In this document: positions 17,906 to 26,456 of the stretch, piece by piece
Position numbering within the stretch: the first letter of the stretch is position 1
Layout of the letters: each line of letters begins with the position of its first letter
Translations under genes and position numbers: made by a program
Notes under the pieces: generated by a model
Seen by the model: only the letters and a program-made list of their open reading frames with translations
Databases searched by the model: none
Told to the model about the DNA's origin: nothing
Assembly: GCF_005938225.1 (NCBI RefSeq)
Contig: NZ_VCPC01000002.1
Span: 558,001 to 622,000 of the forward strand
Reading direction: 5' to 3'
DNA length: 64,000 bases
Source of the DNA: Arenibacterium halophilum
GTDB lineage: Bacteria; Pseudomonadota; Alphaproteobacteria; Rhodobacterales; Rhodobacteraceae

Positions 17906-18782
17906 GCCCGTTCCCCCATGCGGCGTCGGCCGCTGCAATATCATGGCGCAACCCTTCGATGATGGAGGGCGGCACCGGCAACAGCGAATCGTCCGGCGCG
18001 TCATAGCGCGGTGTCGCCTGTATCAGCGCGCGGGCGTAGGGGTGGCCTCCGTCACCGGCAAACAGCGCCTCGACCGGTGTCTGGCTGACCACGGTGCCGG
18101 CAAACAGCACCGACACGGACTGGCAAATCTTGGCAACCACCCCCATGTCGTGCGTCACGAACAACAGCGCCGTGCCGTGGCGCGCCTGCATGTCGGCGAT
18201 CAGCCGCAGGATTTGCCGCTGTACGGTCACATCCAGCGCGGTGGTGGGTTCGTCGGCGATGATCAACTCGGGCTCGGCGGCAAAGGCGGCGGCGATCAGC
18301 ACGCGCTGGCGCATCCCGCCCGAGAGTTCGTGCGGATAGGCGCGCAGCACGCGTTCGGGCGCGCGGATCGACACCTCGTTGAACAACTCCAGCGCGCGGG
18401 CCTCGGCGCGGGACCGATCCCAGCCCAGGATATGCACCAGCCGGTCGGTCACCTGCGGGCCAACCCGGCGGCAGGGGTTCAGCGCGCTAAGAGGGTCCTG
18501 CGGGATGATCGCGGTGCGCGCGCCGATCATGCGGCGGCGCTTGTGTTTACCTAAAGCGCTCAGATCGGTACCATCTAGCGTGATTGTGCCCGACACCTGC
18601 CGCACCGTGGGCGGCAGCAGCCCGGCAATCGTCTTGCCGATCATCGACTTGCCCGCGCCGCTTTCGCCCACCAGCCCGTGCACCTCGCCCCGCTGAACCC
18701 GCAGCGAGACATCGCGCAGCAGACGTGGCCCGCGCCGCCCGAGCCGGATGTTCAGCCCTTGGATGTCCAGAAGTGCGCTCAT
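17898..18782 (-). CDS. ABC transporter ATPase, oligopeptide/dipeptide type (DppD/OppD-like)
   Basis: 294 residues. Walker A GESGAGKSM, Q-loop IIPQDPLSALNPCRRVG, signature LSGGMRQRVLIA and Walker B LIIADEPTTALD are all intact, with HPYARALIQATP at the C-terminal end as in DppD. It overlaps both neighbours (4 bp with the upstream permease, 8 bp with the downstream ATPase), so the two ATPases probably form a heterodimer. Confidence 0.95.
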   Translation of the reverse strand: MSALLDIQGLNIRLGRRGPRLLRDVSLRVQRGEVHGLVGESGAGKSMIGKTIAGLLPPTVRQVSGTITLDGTDLSALGKHKRRRMIGARTAIIPQDPLSALNPCRRVGPQVTDRLVHILGWDRSRAEARALELFNEVSIRAPERVLRAYPHELSGGMRQRVLIAAAFAAEPELIIADEPTTALDVTVQRQILRLIADMQARHGTALLFVTHDMGVVAKICQSVSVLFAGTVVSQTPVEALFAGDGGHPYARALIQATPRYDAPDDSLLPVPPSIIEGLRHDIAAADAAWGNGHG

Positions 18783-19612
18783 TTCAACACCGGGTCAAAG
18801 CGGTCCTTCAGCCCCTCGCCAAATTGCGAGAACGACAGGACGGTGAAGAACAGGACGATCATCGGGAACACCAGTACCCACCAGGCAAAGTGAATCTGGG
18901 TGCGCCCTTCGGCGATCATGCCACCCCAGGTGGGGTCGTCCGAGGAAATCGACAGGTTCACGAAGCTCAGGATCGCCTCGACGATGACGGCGATGCCCAT
19001 TTCAAGGCTCAGCAGCACGCCGATGGTGGGCAGCACGTTCGGCAGCACCTCTTTCAGCAGGATACCGCCCCGGCTGCGCCCGATCACCAGCGCGCTGTCG
19101 ACGTAGTCCATGCGCGCCTGTGTCATGGTTTCCGCCCGCACCACGCGGCAGAAGCGGGTCCAGTCGATCACCGCGATGGCGATGATGACGGAATGCAGCC
19201 CCGTGCCCAGCACCGCCACCAGCAGGATGGCGAACAGGACGGGCGGAAAGCTCATCCAGATATCGACGATGCGGCCAATGATCCGGTCGGGCCAGCCGCC
19301 GAAATACCCCGCGATCAGGCCAAGCGCCGACCCGATCAGGCAGGCGGCCCCGCCGGCAAGAATCGCCACCACCAACGCAATCTGCGTGCCATAGACCAGG
19401 CGGCTAAGAACGTCGCGGCCAAGGCTGTCGGTGCCAAGGTAATAGCCGGGTTCCGAACCGGGCAGCCAGACAGGCGGCAGCCGTTCCAGGAACAGGTCCT
19501 GCGCCAGCGGGTCATGCGGCGCGATCAGCGGCGCCAGTAGCGCGGCGGCACACAGCAGCATCAGCCAGCCCCCGGCCAGCCACAGGCGAAAGGGAATGCC
19601 GCGCTCAGCCAT
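18779..19612 (-). CDS. ABC transporter permease (DppC-like)
   Basis: 277 residues, about six helices, binding-protein-dependent transport family. Family features: APHDPLAQDLFLERLPP, YLGTDSLGRDVLSRLVYG and the EAA loop containing SALVIGRSRGGILLKEVLPN, where ATPases dock. Overlaps the upstream permease by eight bases. Confidence 0.94.
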   Translation of the reverse strand: MAERGIPFRLWLAGGWLMLLCAAALLAPLIAPHDPLAQDLFLERLPPVWLPGSEPGYYLGTDSLGRDVLSRLVYGTQIALVVAILAGGAACLIGSALGLIAGYFGGWPDRIIGRIVDIWMSFPPVLFAILLVAVLGTGLHSVIIAIAVIDWTRFCRVVRAETMTQARMDYVDSALVIGRSRGGILLKEVLPNVLPTIGVLLSLEMGIAVIVEAILSFVNLSISSDDPTWGGMIAEGRTQIHFAWWVLVFPMIVLFFTVLSFSQFGEGLKDRFDPVLK

Positions 19613-20612
19613 GACGCAACCTCGGGTTCAGGGCGGCATAGGCCAGATCGACGACGATGTTGATCGCGATGAACAGGACCGAGAACAGCAGAACAATGCC
19701 CTGGATCAATGGCAGGTCGCGGTTGATGACCGCGTCAATGGCGAGGTTGCCCAAACCTTCGTAGGAAAACAGCTTTTCGATGATGACGGTGCCGCCGATC
19801 AGAAAGGTAAACTGCACCCCCACCAGCGTCAGCGTGGGCAGCATTGCGTTGCGCATTGCCTCGCGCCAGATCACGGCGAATTCGCCGAACCCATTGGCAC
19901 GGGCCAGCATCACGTAATCCAGCCCCATCACCTCTTTCAGCGATTGTTTCAGCACCTGCGCGATCACCGCCGACAGCGGCAGACCCAATGCAATCGCGGG
20001 CAAGGCCATATGTGCCAGCAGGTCGCGCAGCACCGCGCCATCGAAGCGGAGGATGGATTCGAACAGGTAGAAGTTTGTCACATAGTCGATGTCGATCCGG
20101 GGCGAGATGCGGCCCGAGACCGGGAACAGCGGGATCGCCACGCCCAGAACGAGGATGAACAGCAGCCCCCAAAGGAAATCCGGGATCGACAGGGTGATGC
20201 CGTTCCACAGGTCGATCGCCCCTTCCGTCGCGCTCTGGCGGCGACGTGTCCCAAGAATTGCGAGCGCGAATCCCAGCACCACGGCGATGACCAGCGCGGC
20301 AAAGGCAAGCTCCAGCGTGGCGGGCAGGCGGCCCAGCACCACGCCAAGAACATCCTGCCGCAATGAGATCGACGTGCCGAAATCGCCACGCAGGATACCT
20401 CCCAGCCAGATCACGAATTGCTCGACCAGCGATTTGTCGAGCCCGTAGAGCGCGCGCAGACGGTCGATATCGGCCTCGGACGCACCAGGCGGCAGCATCA
20501 TGGCGATCGGGTTCCCGGGGGCAACGCGGATGACCACGAAGACCACGACGGCAACGCCGAACAGCGTGACGAGAATGTTCAGAAGCCTGCCCAGCAGGCT
20601 ACGCAAAGTCAT
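19605..20612 (-). CDS. ABC transporter permease (DppB-like)
   Basis: 335 residues. Typical N-terminus LLNILVTLFGVAVVVFVVIRVAPGNP, the conserved ALYGLDKSLVEQF loop, and the EAA region with ARANGFGEFAVIWREAMRNA. Begins 55 bp after the binding-protein gene. It forms the membrane heterodimer with the DppC-like subunit. Confidence 0.94.
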   Translation of the reverse strand: MTLRSLLGRLLNILVTLFGVAVVVFVVIRVAPGNPIAMMLPPGASEADIDRLRALYGLDKSLVEQFVIWLGGILRGDFGTSISLRQDVLGVVLGRLPATLELAFAALVIAVVLGFALAILGTRRRQSATEGAIDLWNGITLSIPDFLWGLLFILVLGVAIPLFPVSGRISPRIDIDYVTNFYLFESILRFDGAVLRDLLAHMALPAIALGLPLSAVIAQVLKQSLKEVMGLDYVMLARANGFGEFAVIWREAMRNAMLPTLTLVGVQFTFLIGGTVIIEKLFSYEGLGNLAIDAVINRDLPLIQGIVLLFSVLFIAINIVVDLAYAALNPRLRHG

Positions 20613-20667
20613 CTTGGGGCATTCTTTCCGGGCCGGCCGCCTGCGAACAGGGGCCGGCCCTGACCGA

Positions 20668-22197
20668 TCAGGCCGGTTTCACCTGATAGGGGTGCAGCGC
20701 GCCGCTGACATTGGGCGTCACGCTCAGCCCGGTGCGATGCACGATGGGCTGCACATACTGGATCAGCGGAATGACATAGCCTTCCTCGGCGATGTATTTG
20801 TCGACCTCTTTCCAGCCCGCGATGCGTGCCTCTTCATTCGCCTCGCCCCACAGCGGCGCGATCTTCTCGATCAGGTCGGGCGTGTCCCACACCGAATGCG
20901 GCGAGGGGCCGAACATGGCAAAGCCGGTCGAGGTGGCCGGATCGCCCACCGAGTTGCCCCAGTTGTAGAAGGCCGCCGGGGCCAGTTGATCGGCCGCGCG
21001 CAGTTCATAGTGCTTGGCGATCTCGTAAACCTCGATCTCGGCCTCGATGCCGACCCGGCGCCACAGCCCGACGATGGCCTGGATCATCTCGTAATCCTTG
21101 GGCTTGAAGCCGCGCGTCGTCTGGATGGTGAATTTCACCGGGTTATCAGGTCCATAGCCCGAGGCCGCGAGTAGCTCCTTAGCCTTTTCCGGGTCATAGG
21201 GCACCTTGATCGAGGCGTCATAGGCCGCGTATTCCGGCGTTTGCAGCGTGTCGATCGGCACGCCATAGCCCGACAGCAGCCGGTCGACGATCAGCGACTT
21301 GTCGATGGCATGGGCGGCGGCAAGGCGCACGTTCTTGTCGGTCATCACCTCGATATCGTTCAGGAAAATCATGCCGATATCGCTGACCGGGGTGGTCACG
21401 CCCTCCAGCCCGTCTTTGGCGGTCAGGCGGTCATATTCCTCATAGGGGATTTCCAGCGTGATGTCGGACGCGCCGCTTTCAATCTCGGCCACGCGTGACG
21501 AGGCGTCGGTGACGAACTTCAGCGTCACGGTGTCGAACGCCGGGGCGCCGCCCCAATAGTCGGGGTTGGCTTTCAGCCGCAGGTAGGCGTTGCGCTCGAA
21601 CTTGTCGACCATATAGGGCCCGGTCCCGATGGGCGCGGCCTCGAACCCTTCGGCGCCGACCTTTTCGTAATAGGCCTTGGGCAGCACATAGCCGGTCAGG
21701 AAGCCCATCCACTTGAACAGGGTGGGTTCGAATTCGATCACGTCGGCGGTGATGACATTGCCGTCGATGGCAAAGTTGCCGATCTTGGACCAGACGAACT
21801 GAATCGGGTTGCCCGTGTCGGCAGCACCTGCGCGTTCCAGCGACCAGACGACATCTTCGGCCGTGAAATCCGACCCGTCGTGCCATTTCACCCCGTCGCG
21901 CACCACCATGCGGATGCGGGTGTTGTCATCGGTCCAGCCCCATTCGGTGATCAATCCGCCAGTAAAGCTCAGGTCGGGTTCCTGATTGATGTATTGATCA
22001 AAGACCGACTGATAGATGCCCTGAATCGTCGGGTTCACCGCCGAAGGGCCGACCGTGGGGTCGAAGGACGGCAGGTTGACGTTATAGGCGATGGTCAGTT
22101 CGCCCGACTGCGCGCGCGCGCCGTTCGGCAAACCCAGCGCGCCAAAGCCAAGCCCGGCGATCCCATAGCCCATGAGGGCCCGTCTGGTGAGTGTCAT
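20668..22197 (-). CDS. ABC transporter substrate-binding protein, family 5 (peptide/opine/nickel type)
   Basis: 509 residues with a probable Tat leader (TRRALMGYGIAGLGFGALG). Family-5 features: GVKWHDGSDFTAEDVVWSLERA, APIGTGPYMVDKF, NPDYWGG and AAAHAIDKSLIV. Members bind peptides, opines, glycosides or nickel; the ligand here cannot be assigned. First gene of the ABC operon, preceded by aggag. A weaker copy of the shared palindrome lies about 122 bp upstream (22320-22331). Confidence 0.93.
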   Translation of the reverse strand: MTLTRRALMGYGIAGLGFGALGLPNGARAQSGELTIAYNVNLPSFDPTVGPSAVNPTIQGIYQSVFDQYINQEPDLSFTGGLITEWGWTDDNTRIRMVVRDGVKWHDGSDFTAEDVVWSLERAGAADTGNPIQFVWSKIGNFAIDGNVITADVIEFEPTLFKWMGFLTGYVLPKAYYEKVGAEGFEAAPIGTGPYMVDKFERNAYLRLKANPDYWGGAPAFDTVTLKFVTDASSRVAEIESGASDITLEIPYEEYDRLTAKDGLEGVTTPVSDIGMIFLNDIEVMTDKNVRLAAAHAIDKSLIVDRLLSGYGVPIDTLQTPEYAAYDASIKVPYDPEKAKELLAASGYGPDNPVKFTIQTTRGFKPKDYEMIQAIVGLWRRVGIEAEIEVYEIAKHYELRAADQLAPAAFYNWGNSVGDPATSTGFAMFGPSPHSVWDTPDLIEKIAPLWGEANEEARIAGWKEVDKYIAEEGYVIPLIQYVQPIVHRTGLSVTPNVSGALHPYQVKPA

Positions 22198-22319
22198 GAA
22201 AACCTCCTGTGTCTATCCGTGGGTGCCCATGGCGGGCGGCGGACTGTTGGAATATGCGCGGCGATTTTTCGCCGTCTCGTATGTAGGTTCGATAGTTGCT
22301 TTAAGCCTGAAACTTGTCA

Positions 22320-22331
22320 ATGCATATATAT
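22320..22331 (-). promoter_or_regulatory. Weak match to the shared operator, upstream of the ABC operon
   Basis: Reads ATGCATATATAT, matching 10 of 12 positions of the consensus seen at 677, 17075 and 26417. It lies in the 153-bp gap between the flavoprotein stop and the binding-protein start. A match this loose could be chance in an AT-rich spacer. Confidence 0.3.
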
Positions 22332-22350
22332 TTGCCGCGCCGTGCGCGGC

Positions 22351-23913
22351 CTATTTTGCCAGCTGGTTTGCCAGCATTGTGCCCGATCCTGCGCCCACTC
22401 CGGCTCCGGGCCACGTGCCCGCGCCCACAAGGTGCAAGCGCTTGATCGGCGTAGACCAGTCTGCATGACCAGGGGCCGGTCGGAAAAGGAAATTCTGCGA
22501 AATGTGGTGGCTGCCGCATATCTGGTCACCTCCAACAAGGTTCGGGTTGTCCTGTTCCAGATCGGCAGGGGACATGACGGCCTGGCCAAGGATTTTGCCG
22601 CGGATGCCAGGGGCATAGCTGTCGAGGATGTCGAGGATTCGCTTGGCAAAGGATGCCTTTGCGCCATCCCAGTCGCGCGCGTCGATCTGACCGGCAGCAT
22701 CGCCCAGGATCGTGCCCGGCGCCATGCGGGCCTGCACCCAAAGCGTGTGTTTGCCTTTCGGGGCGCGGGTGGAATCAACTGTCGTGGGCTGGCCTACCAC
22801 CAGCACCGGCTGGCGCGGCAACAGCCCCGCCGTGGCCTCGGCGTAGGCGGTCGTCATTGTGTGCATGTCGGGCGCCAGATGCACATAGGCAAAGCGCTTC
22901 AGCTCGTCCCCGGCGGCCCAATCAGGCAGGCTATCCAGCGCAAGATGCAGCATGAAGGTGCCCGGTGCGTGGCGAAATTTGCCCATGGCGCGATCATATC
23001 GGGCGTTGCCCGTGCTGCCGCCCAGCAGGCGCGGAATGGCACCCGGAGCCGTGTTTGCGATCACCGCCTTTGCGGCGTCGATCCGGCGCCCGTCGGCCAG
23101 CTCGACCCCGCTGGCGACCCCATTGGTTTCAATGATTCGCGTAACTGTCTGATTGCATTCAATCTTGCCGCGATAGGCTTCTATGGTGCCGGTCAGGGCA
23201 TTGATCATCGTGTCGGCCCCGCCACGCCCGATCACCATTCCAAAGCTTTGGTTCGCCATGCCTTCAAGATAGGGAAACAAAGCGCCGCCCGCCTGATCTG
23301 GCGGGAAATCCAGATGCATCCCCCAGGCGGCCAGCATGGCCCTGACGCGCGGGCTTTCAAAGTTCTCTTCAAGAAAGGCGCGCGGCGATTTGGTCATCAG
23401 ATGGGCCGTATCGCGCAGGAATTCAGTGCCGCGCGCGCGCCAGATGCCATAAGCCGTCCGCGCCAGGCGCCAGGGTGTCATTGGCGTGCCAAGCACGGAA
23501 AAGATGTGAGGCGCGTCTTGTGCGAATCCGGCCACCATCGCCTGCCACGTCTCGGCGTCCCGGCGTGAGAACCCGGCAATCCTGGCCGACGTCAGCGCCA
23601 GATCGGTCGACACACCCAGCCACCGGCCATCTGGGAAGGCAGATGCGAAACAATGCTTTACGGGCACGAACTCAAGCCCATGCCGCGCCAATTCCTCCCC
23701 GTGCTGCGAATTGAACCCGGACCCGGCGAACAGCGAAAGGTTCATCGCGCCGATGTCGTGGCGAAAGCCGGGTTGCGTCAACTCTCGCGTTTTGACGGCA
23801 CCGCCGGGTTGGTCGGATTGTTCAAAGACCTGAACGCTCCACCCCTTCATCGCCAGATGGGCGGCCGCCGCCAGCCCATTGTGCCCGGCGCCGATCACCA
23901 CCGCATCAACCAT
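22351..23913 (-). CDS. Phytoene-desaturase-like FAD-dependent oxidoreductase, paralogue 1
   Basis: 520 residues. N-terminal dinucleotide fold VIGAGHNGLAAAAHLA (GAGHNG at 8-13) followed by the glutamate of VFEQ and DQPGG. A C-terminal FAD signature LHLVGAGTWPGAGVGAGSG is typical of the carotenoid desaturase/amine oxidase-like family. No carotenoid genes are nearby, so an unrelated dehydrogenase role is likely. A GTG at 23946 would extend it by 11 residues; ATG 23913 has caggttatg context and a cleaner N-terminus. Divergent from the cyclase gene and similar in layout to the gene at 24807. Confidence 0.85.
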   Translation of the reverse strand: MVDAVVIGAGHNGLAAAAHLAMKGWSVQVFEQSDQPGGAVKTRELTQPGFRHDIGAMNLSLFAGSGFNSQHGEELARHGLEFVPVKHCFASAFPDGRWLGVSTDLALTSARIAGFSRRDAETWQAMVAGFAQDAPHIFSVLGTPMTPWRLARTAYGIWRARGTEFLRDTAHLMTKSPRAFLEENFESPRVRAMLAAWGMHLDFPPDQAGGALFPYLEGMANQSFGMVIGRGGADTMINALTGTIEAYRGKIECNQTVTRIIETNGVASGVELADGRRIDAAKAVIANTAPGAIPRLLGGSTGNARYDRAMGKFRHAPGTFMLHLALDSLPDWAAGDELKRFAYVHLAPDMHTMTTAYAEATAGLLPRQPVLVVGQPTTVDSTRAPKGKHTLWVQARMAPGTILGDAAGQIDARDWDGAKASFAKRILDILDSYAPGIRGKILGQAVMSPADLEQDNPNLVGGDQICGSHHISQNFLFRPAPGHADWSTPIKRLHLVGAGTWPGAGVGAGSGTMLANQLAK

Positions 23914-24012
23914 AACCTGATCCCTGTTTGTCGTCTTGTTGTTCACAAGATATTTGCAGGTTCATATATTTTTGTCTACGCTCCTGAAAAAAGCACACAA
24001 CAGGAGATGGTG

Positions 24013-24801
24013 ATGGCGACGGCCGAACTTTTGAAGGAACTGGGAACGCAGCTTTTGTCGAAACAGATCGAAGTGGTCGATCTGACAGGGACACTGGGGC
24101 CGAACACGCCCATTCTGCAATTGCCCGAGGATTTCGCGAAAAACACGCCCAAGGTCGAGATTCACAAGATCAGCGAATATGACGAAGACGGCCCGTTCTT
24201 TGCGTGGAACTGGATGGTTCTGGGCGAGCACACCGGAACCCATTTCGATGCGCCGCACCATTGGATCACCGGCAAGGATTACGAGGACGGCTATACCGAC
24301 ACGCTGGATTTGTCGCGCGTTGTGGCGCCGGTGAACGTGATCGACTGTTCCGCGCAATCGGCCGAGGACCCTGATTTTCTACTGACAGCCGAAGGGGTTA
24401 AGGCGTGGGAGACCGAGCACGGCGAAATTGGCGCAGGCGAGTGGGTCGTGATGCGCAGCGACTGGGACAAACGCGCCGATGACGAGGCCGCATTCCTGAA
24501 TGCGGACGAAACCGGGCCGCATTCGCCCGGGCCCACGCCCGACTGCATCCAGTACCTGATGGACAAGAAGATCGTCGGTTGGGGCAGCCAGTGCATTGGC
24601 ACCGATGCCGGTCAGGCTGGCGGGATGGAGCCGCCGTTCCCCGCGCATAACCTGTTGCACCTAAACAATTGTTTTGGTCTCGCTTCGCTTGCTAACCTCG
24701 ACAAGCTGCCGCCGAAAGGCGCGATCATGATCTGCGCGCCGCTGAAGATTCAGAAGGGCACCGGCAGCCCGATCCGCGCGCTTGCGCTGGTGGCGCGCTG
24801 A
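24013..24801 (+). CDS. Cyclase-family metal-dependent hydrolase (kynurenine formamidase-like)
   Basis: 262 residues. The family metal site HTGTHFDAPHH is present with His73, His77, Asp79 and His83, the pattern shared by bacterial kynurenine formamidase (KynB) and putative cyclases. These enzymes usually hydrolyse amides, formamides or cyclic esters with Mn or Zn. The N-terminus VVDLTGTLGPNTPILQLPEDF is also typical. ATG 24013 is preferred over ATG 24007 because AGGAG lies six bases upstream of the former. It sits between two flavoprotein genes, and five bases separate it from the second. Confidence 0.85.
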   Translation: MATAELLKELGTQLLSKQIEVVDLTGTLGPNTPILQLPEDFAKNTPKVEIHKISEYDEDGPFFAWNWMVLGEHTGTHFDAPHHWITGKDYEDGYTDTLDLSRVVAPVNVIDCSAQSAEDPDFLLTAEGVKAWETEHGEIGAGEWVVMRSDWDKRADDEAAFLNADETGPHSPGPTPDCIQYLMDKKIVGWGSQCIGTDAGQAGGMEPPFPAHNLLHLNNCFGLASLANLDKLPPKGAIMICAPLKIQKGTGSPIRALALVAR

Positions 24802-24806
24802 ACGTC

Positions 24807-26375
24807 ATGGCGGGCGGCTATGACGTTGCCATCATCGGCAGCGGGATCAACGCGCTTGTCTGCGCGGCGCTTCTAGGCAAGCGCGGCAAGCGTGTATTGG
24901 TGTTGGAACGCAATGATCAGTTGGGCGGGTGCCTGCGGACCGAGGCGCTGACCGCGCCCGGTTTCCTGCATGACGTGATGGCGACCACCTTTGTGCTGTT
25001 TCGCGTCGGCCCCGCCAATGCCGCTCTGGGCGAAGACCTGGCGCGTCATGGTGTGGAATTCTGCGACACCGACGCGCCAACGGCGGTTCTGCGCCCCGAT
25101 GGCTCGGCCGCGATACTGCACATGGATCGCGCGAAGAACATGGCCATGTTCGAGGGGTTGGCGCAGGGCGACAGCGCTGGTTTTGCCAATGCGGCCGATG
25201 ACATAGGTGCCAATGCTGATCTGATTTTCGCGCTGCTGGGGCAGGGGCTGTGGACCCGCAAGACGGCCACGTTGCTGGCGCGCGAGGCTTGGCGGCGCGG
25301 GCCACGAAACCTGCTGGCGTTTATGGGCGGCGCGCTTGGCACGGCCCGGGGCTGGCTGGAAAGCGATTTCCAATCTGAAACGGCGCGCGCCTTGTTCGCC
25401 CCTTGGGTGCTGCACTGCGGTTTGGGTCCGGAATCGGCCTACTCAGCCCAGATGGCGCGGGTGATTGCCTTTACACTGGAAGTGGCTGGTGCGCCTATCA
25501 TCAAAGGCGGCGCTGCGCGGATGGTCGACGGGCTTCGCGCGATCATCGAAGAAAACGGCGGCTACCTGAGAACCGGGGCAGATGTCGCTGAAATCATGGT
25601 GACAAATGGGGCCGCAACCGGCGTCAGGCTGTCGGATGGAGAAGTCGTCAAAGCCGGTAAGGTCGTTGCGTCGGTCACGCCGACGCAGCTCTATGGGCGT
25701 TTGGTCGCGCAACCTTCGGAGGCAGCGCAAGAGGCGACTCGGACCTATCAGTACGGCAAGGGCAACTTCCAACTGCACTACGCGCTGAATGCCCCACCAA
25801 AGTGGAATGCGCCAGGGCTGGAGAACGTGGCACTGGTGCATCTGACACCCGGATTGGATGGCGTGTCGCGTGCCGCGAACGAGGCTGAGCGGGGCCAGCT
25901 ACCCGCCGAACCGACGATTTGCGTGGGCCAGCCCACCGCGCTCGATCCTTCGCGCGCGCCAGAGGGGCAGGCCATCCTGTGGTTGCAGATGCCCGAAGCG
26001 CCGCGCCACGTCAAAGGCGATGCGGCGGGCAAAATCCCCGTGGGCGATGGCACGTGGACGACCGAGTTGCGCGAGGCCTATGCCAACCGGATCGAAGAGC
26101 GGCTGGCGCAGCATATCGACGGGTTTCGCGACACGGTTATCGCCCGGCGGGCCCTGTCGCCCGCAGATCTTGAATTCATGAATATGAACCTAGTTGGCGG
26201 CGACCCCTATGGCGGTTACTGCGGGCTGGATCAATTTTTTGCCTGGCGGCCGTTCAAGGGGTCTCGCAACCACGCGACCGAGATCAAGAACCTTCTGCAT
26301 ATAGGGGCTTCCACGCATCCCGGCCCCGGTTTGGGCGCGGGATCTGGCGTTCTTGCTTCCGGGGCGATCCGTTAG
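24807..26375 (+). CDS. Phytoene-desaturase-like FAD-dependent oxidoreductase, paralogue 2
   Basis: 522 residues, same family as the protein at 22351-23913. Nucleotide fold VAIIGSGINALVCAALLG (GSGINA at 11-16), VLVLERNDQLGG, and C-terminal LHIGASTHPGPGLGAGSG for FAD. Both paralogues share phrases such as GGDPYGGYCGLDQFF versus GGDQICGSHHISQNF before the C-terminal motif. Cotranscribed with the cyclase. The two flavoproteins may form a pair or act on successive intermediates. Confidence 0.87.
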   Translation: MAGGYDVAIIGSGINALVCAALLGKRGKRVLVLERNDQLGGCLRTEALTAPGFLHDVMATTFVLFRVGPANAALGEDLARHGVEFCDTDAPTAVLRPDGSAAILHMDRAKNMAMFEGLAQGDSAGFANAADDIGANADLIFALLGQGLWTRKTATLLAREAWRRGPRNLLAFMGGALGTARGWLESDFQSETARALFAPWVLHCGLGPESAYSAQMARVIAFTLEVAGAPIIKGGAARMVDGLRAIIEENGGYLRTGADVAEIMVTNGAATGVRLSDGEVVKAGKVVASVTPTQLYGRLVAQPSEAAQEATRTYQYGKGNFQLHYALNAPPKWNAPGLENVALVHLTPGLDGVSRAANEAERGQLPAEPTICVGQPTALDPSRAPEGQAILWLQMPEAPRHVKGDAAGKIPVGDGTWTTELREAYANRIEERLAQHIDGFRDTVIARRALSPADLEFMNMNLVGGDPYGGYCGLDQFFAWRPFKGSRNHATEIKNLLHIGASTHPGPGLGAGSGVLASGAIR

Positions 26376-26416
26376 CGGCCACAGGGCTTGCCAAGGCACC
26401 CCGGAATGATGAATAT

Positions 26417-26428
26417 ATGCATATGAAT
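26417..26428 (+). promoter_or_regulatory. Operator-like palindrome upstream of iorA
   Basis: Reads ATGCATATGAAT, third strong copy of the consensus ATG(A/C)ATA(C/T)G(A/C)AT. It lies in the 81-bp gap between the flavoprotein and iorA, only 28 bp before the iorA start, close to or overlapping the expected transcription start. A site there would normally repress. Confidence 0.5.
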
Positions 26429-26456
26429 ACAATTGTGAGCAACCTGAGGGGCGCCA

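Noticed and set aside
23940-23985. Possible further operator copy between flavoprotein 1 and the cyclase gene
   Set aside because: The best alignment (ATATGAA...GCAAATA on the minus strand) needs a gap and several mismatches to the 12-bp palindrome.
22351-26375. Carotenoid biosynthesis cluster suggested by two phytoene-desaturase-like proteins
   Set aside because: No crtB, crtE or other carotenoid genes nearby; neighbours are transport and 2-oxo-acid genes.
26386-26404. Possible fourth copy of the GC-rich repeat (gcttgccaaggcaccccgga)
   Set aside because: Only the first few bases match; the hairpins and the AAAGAAG tail are missing.
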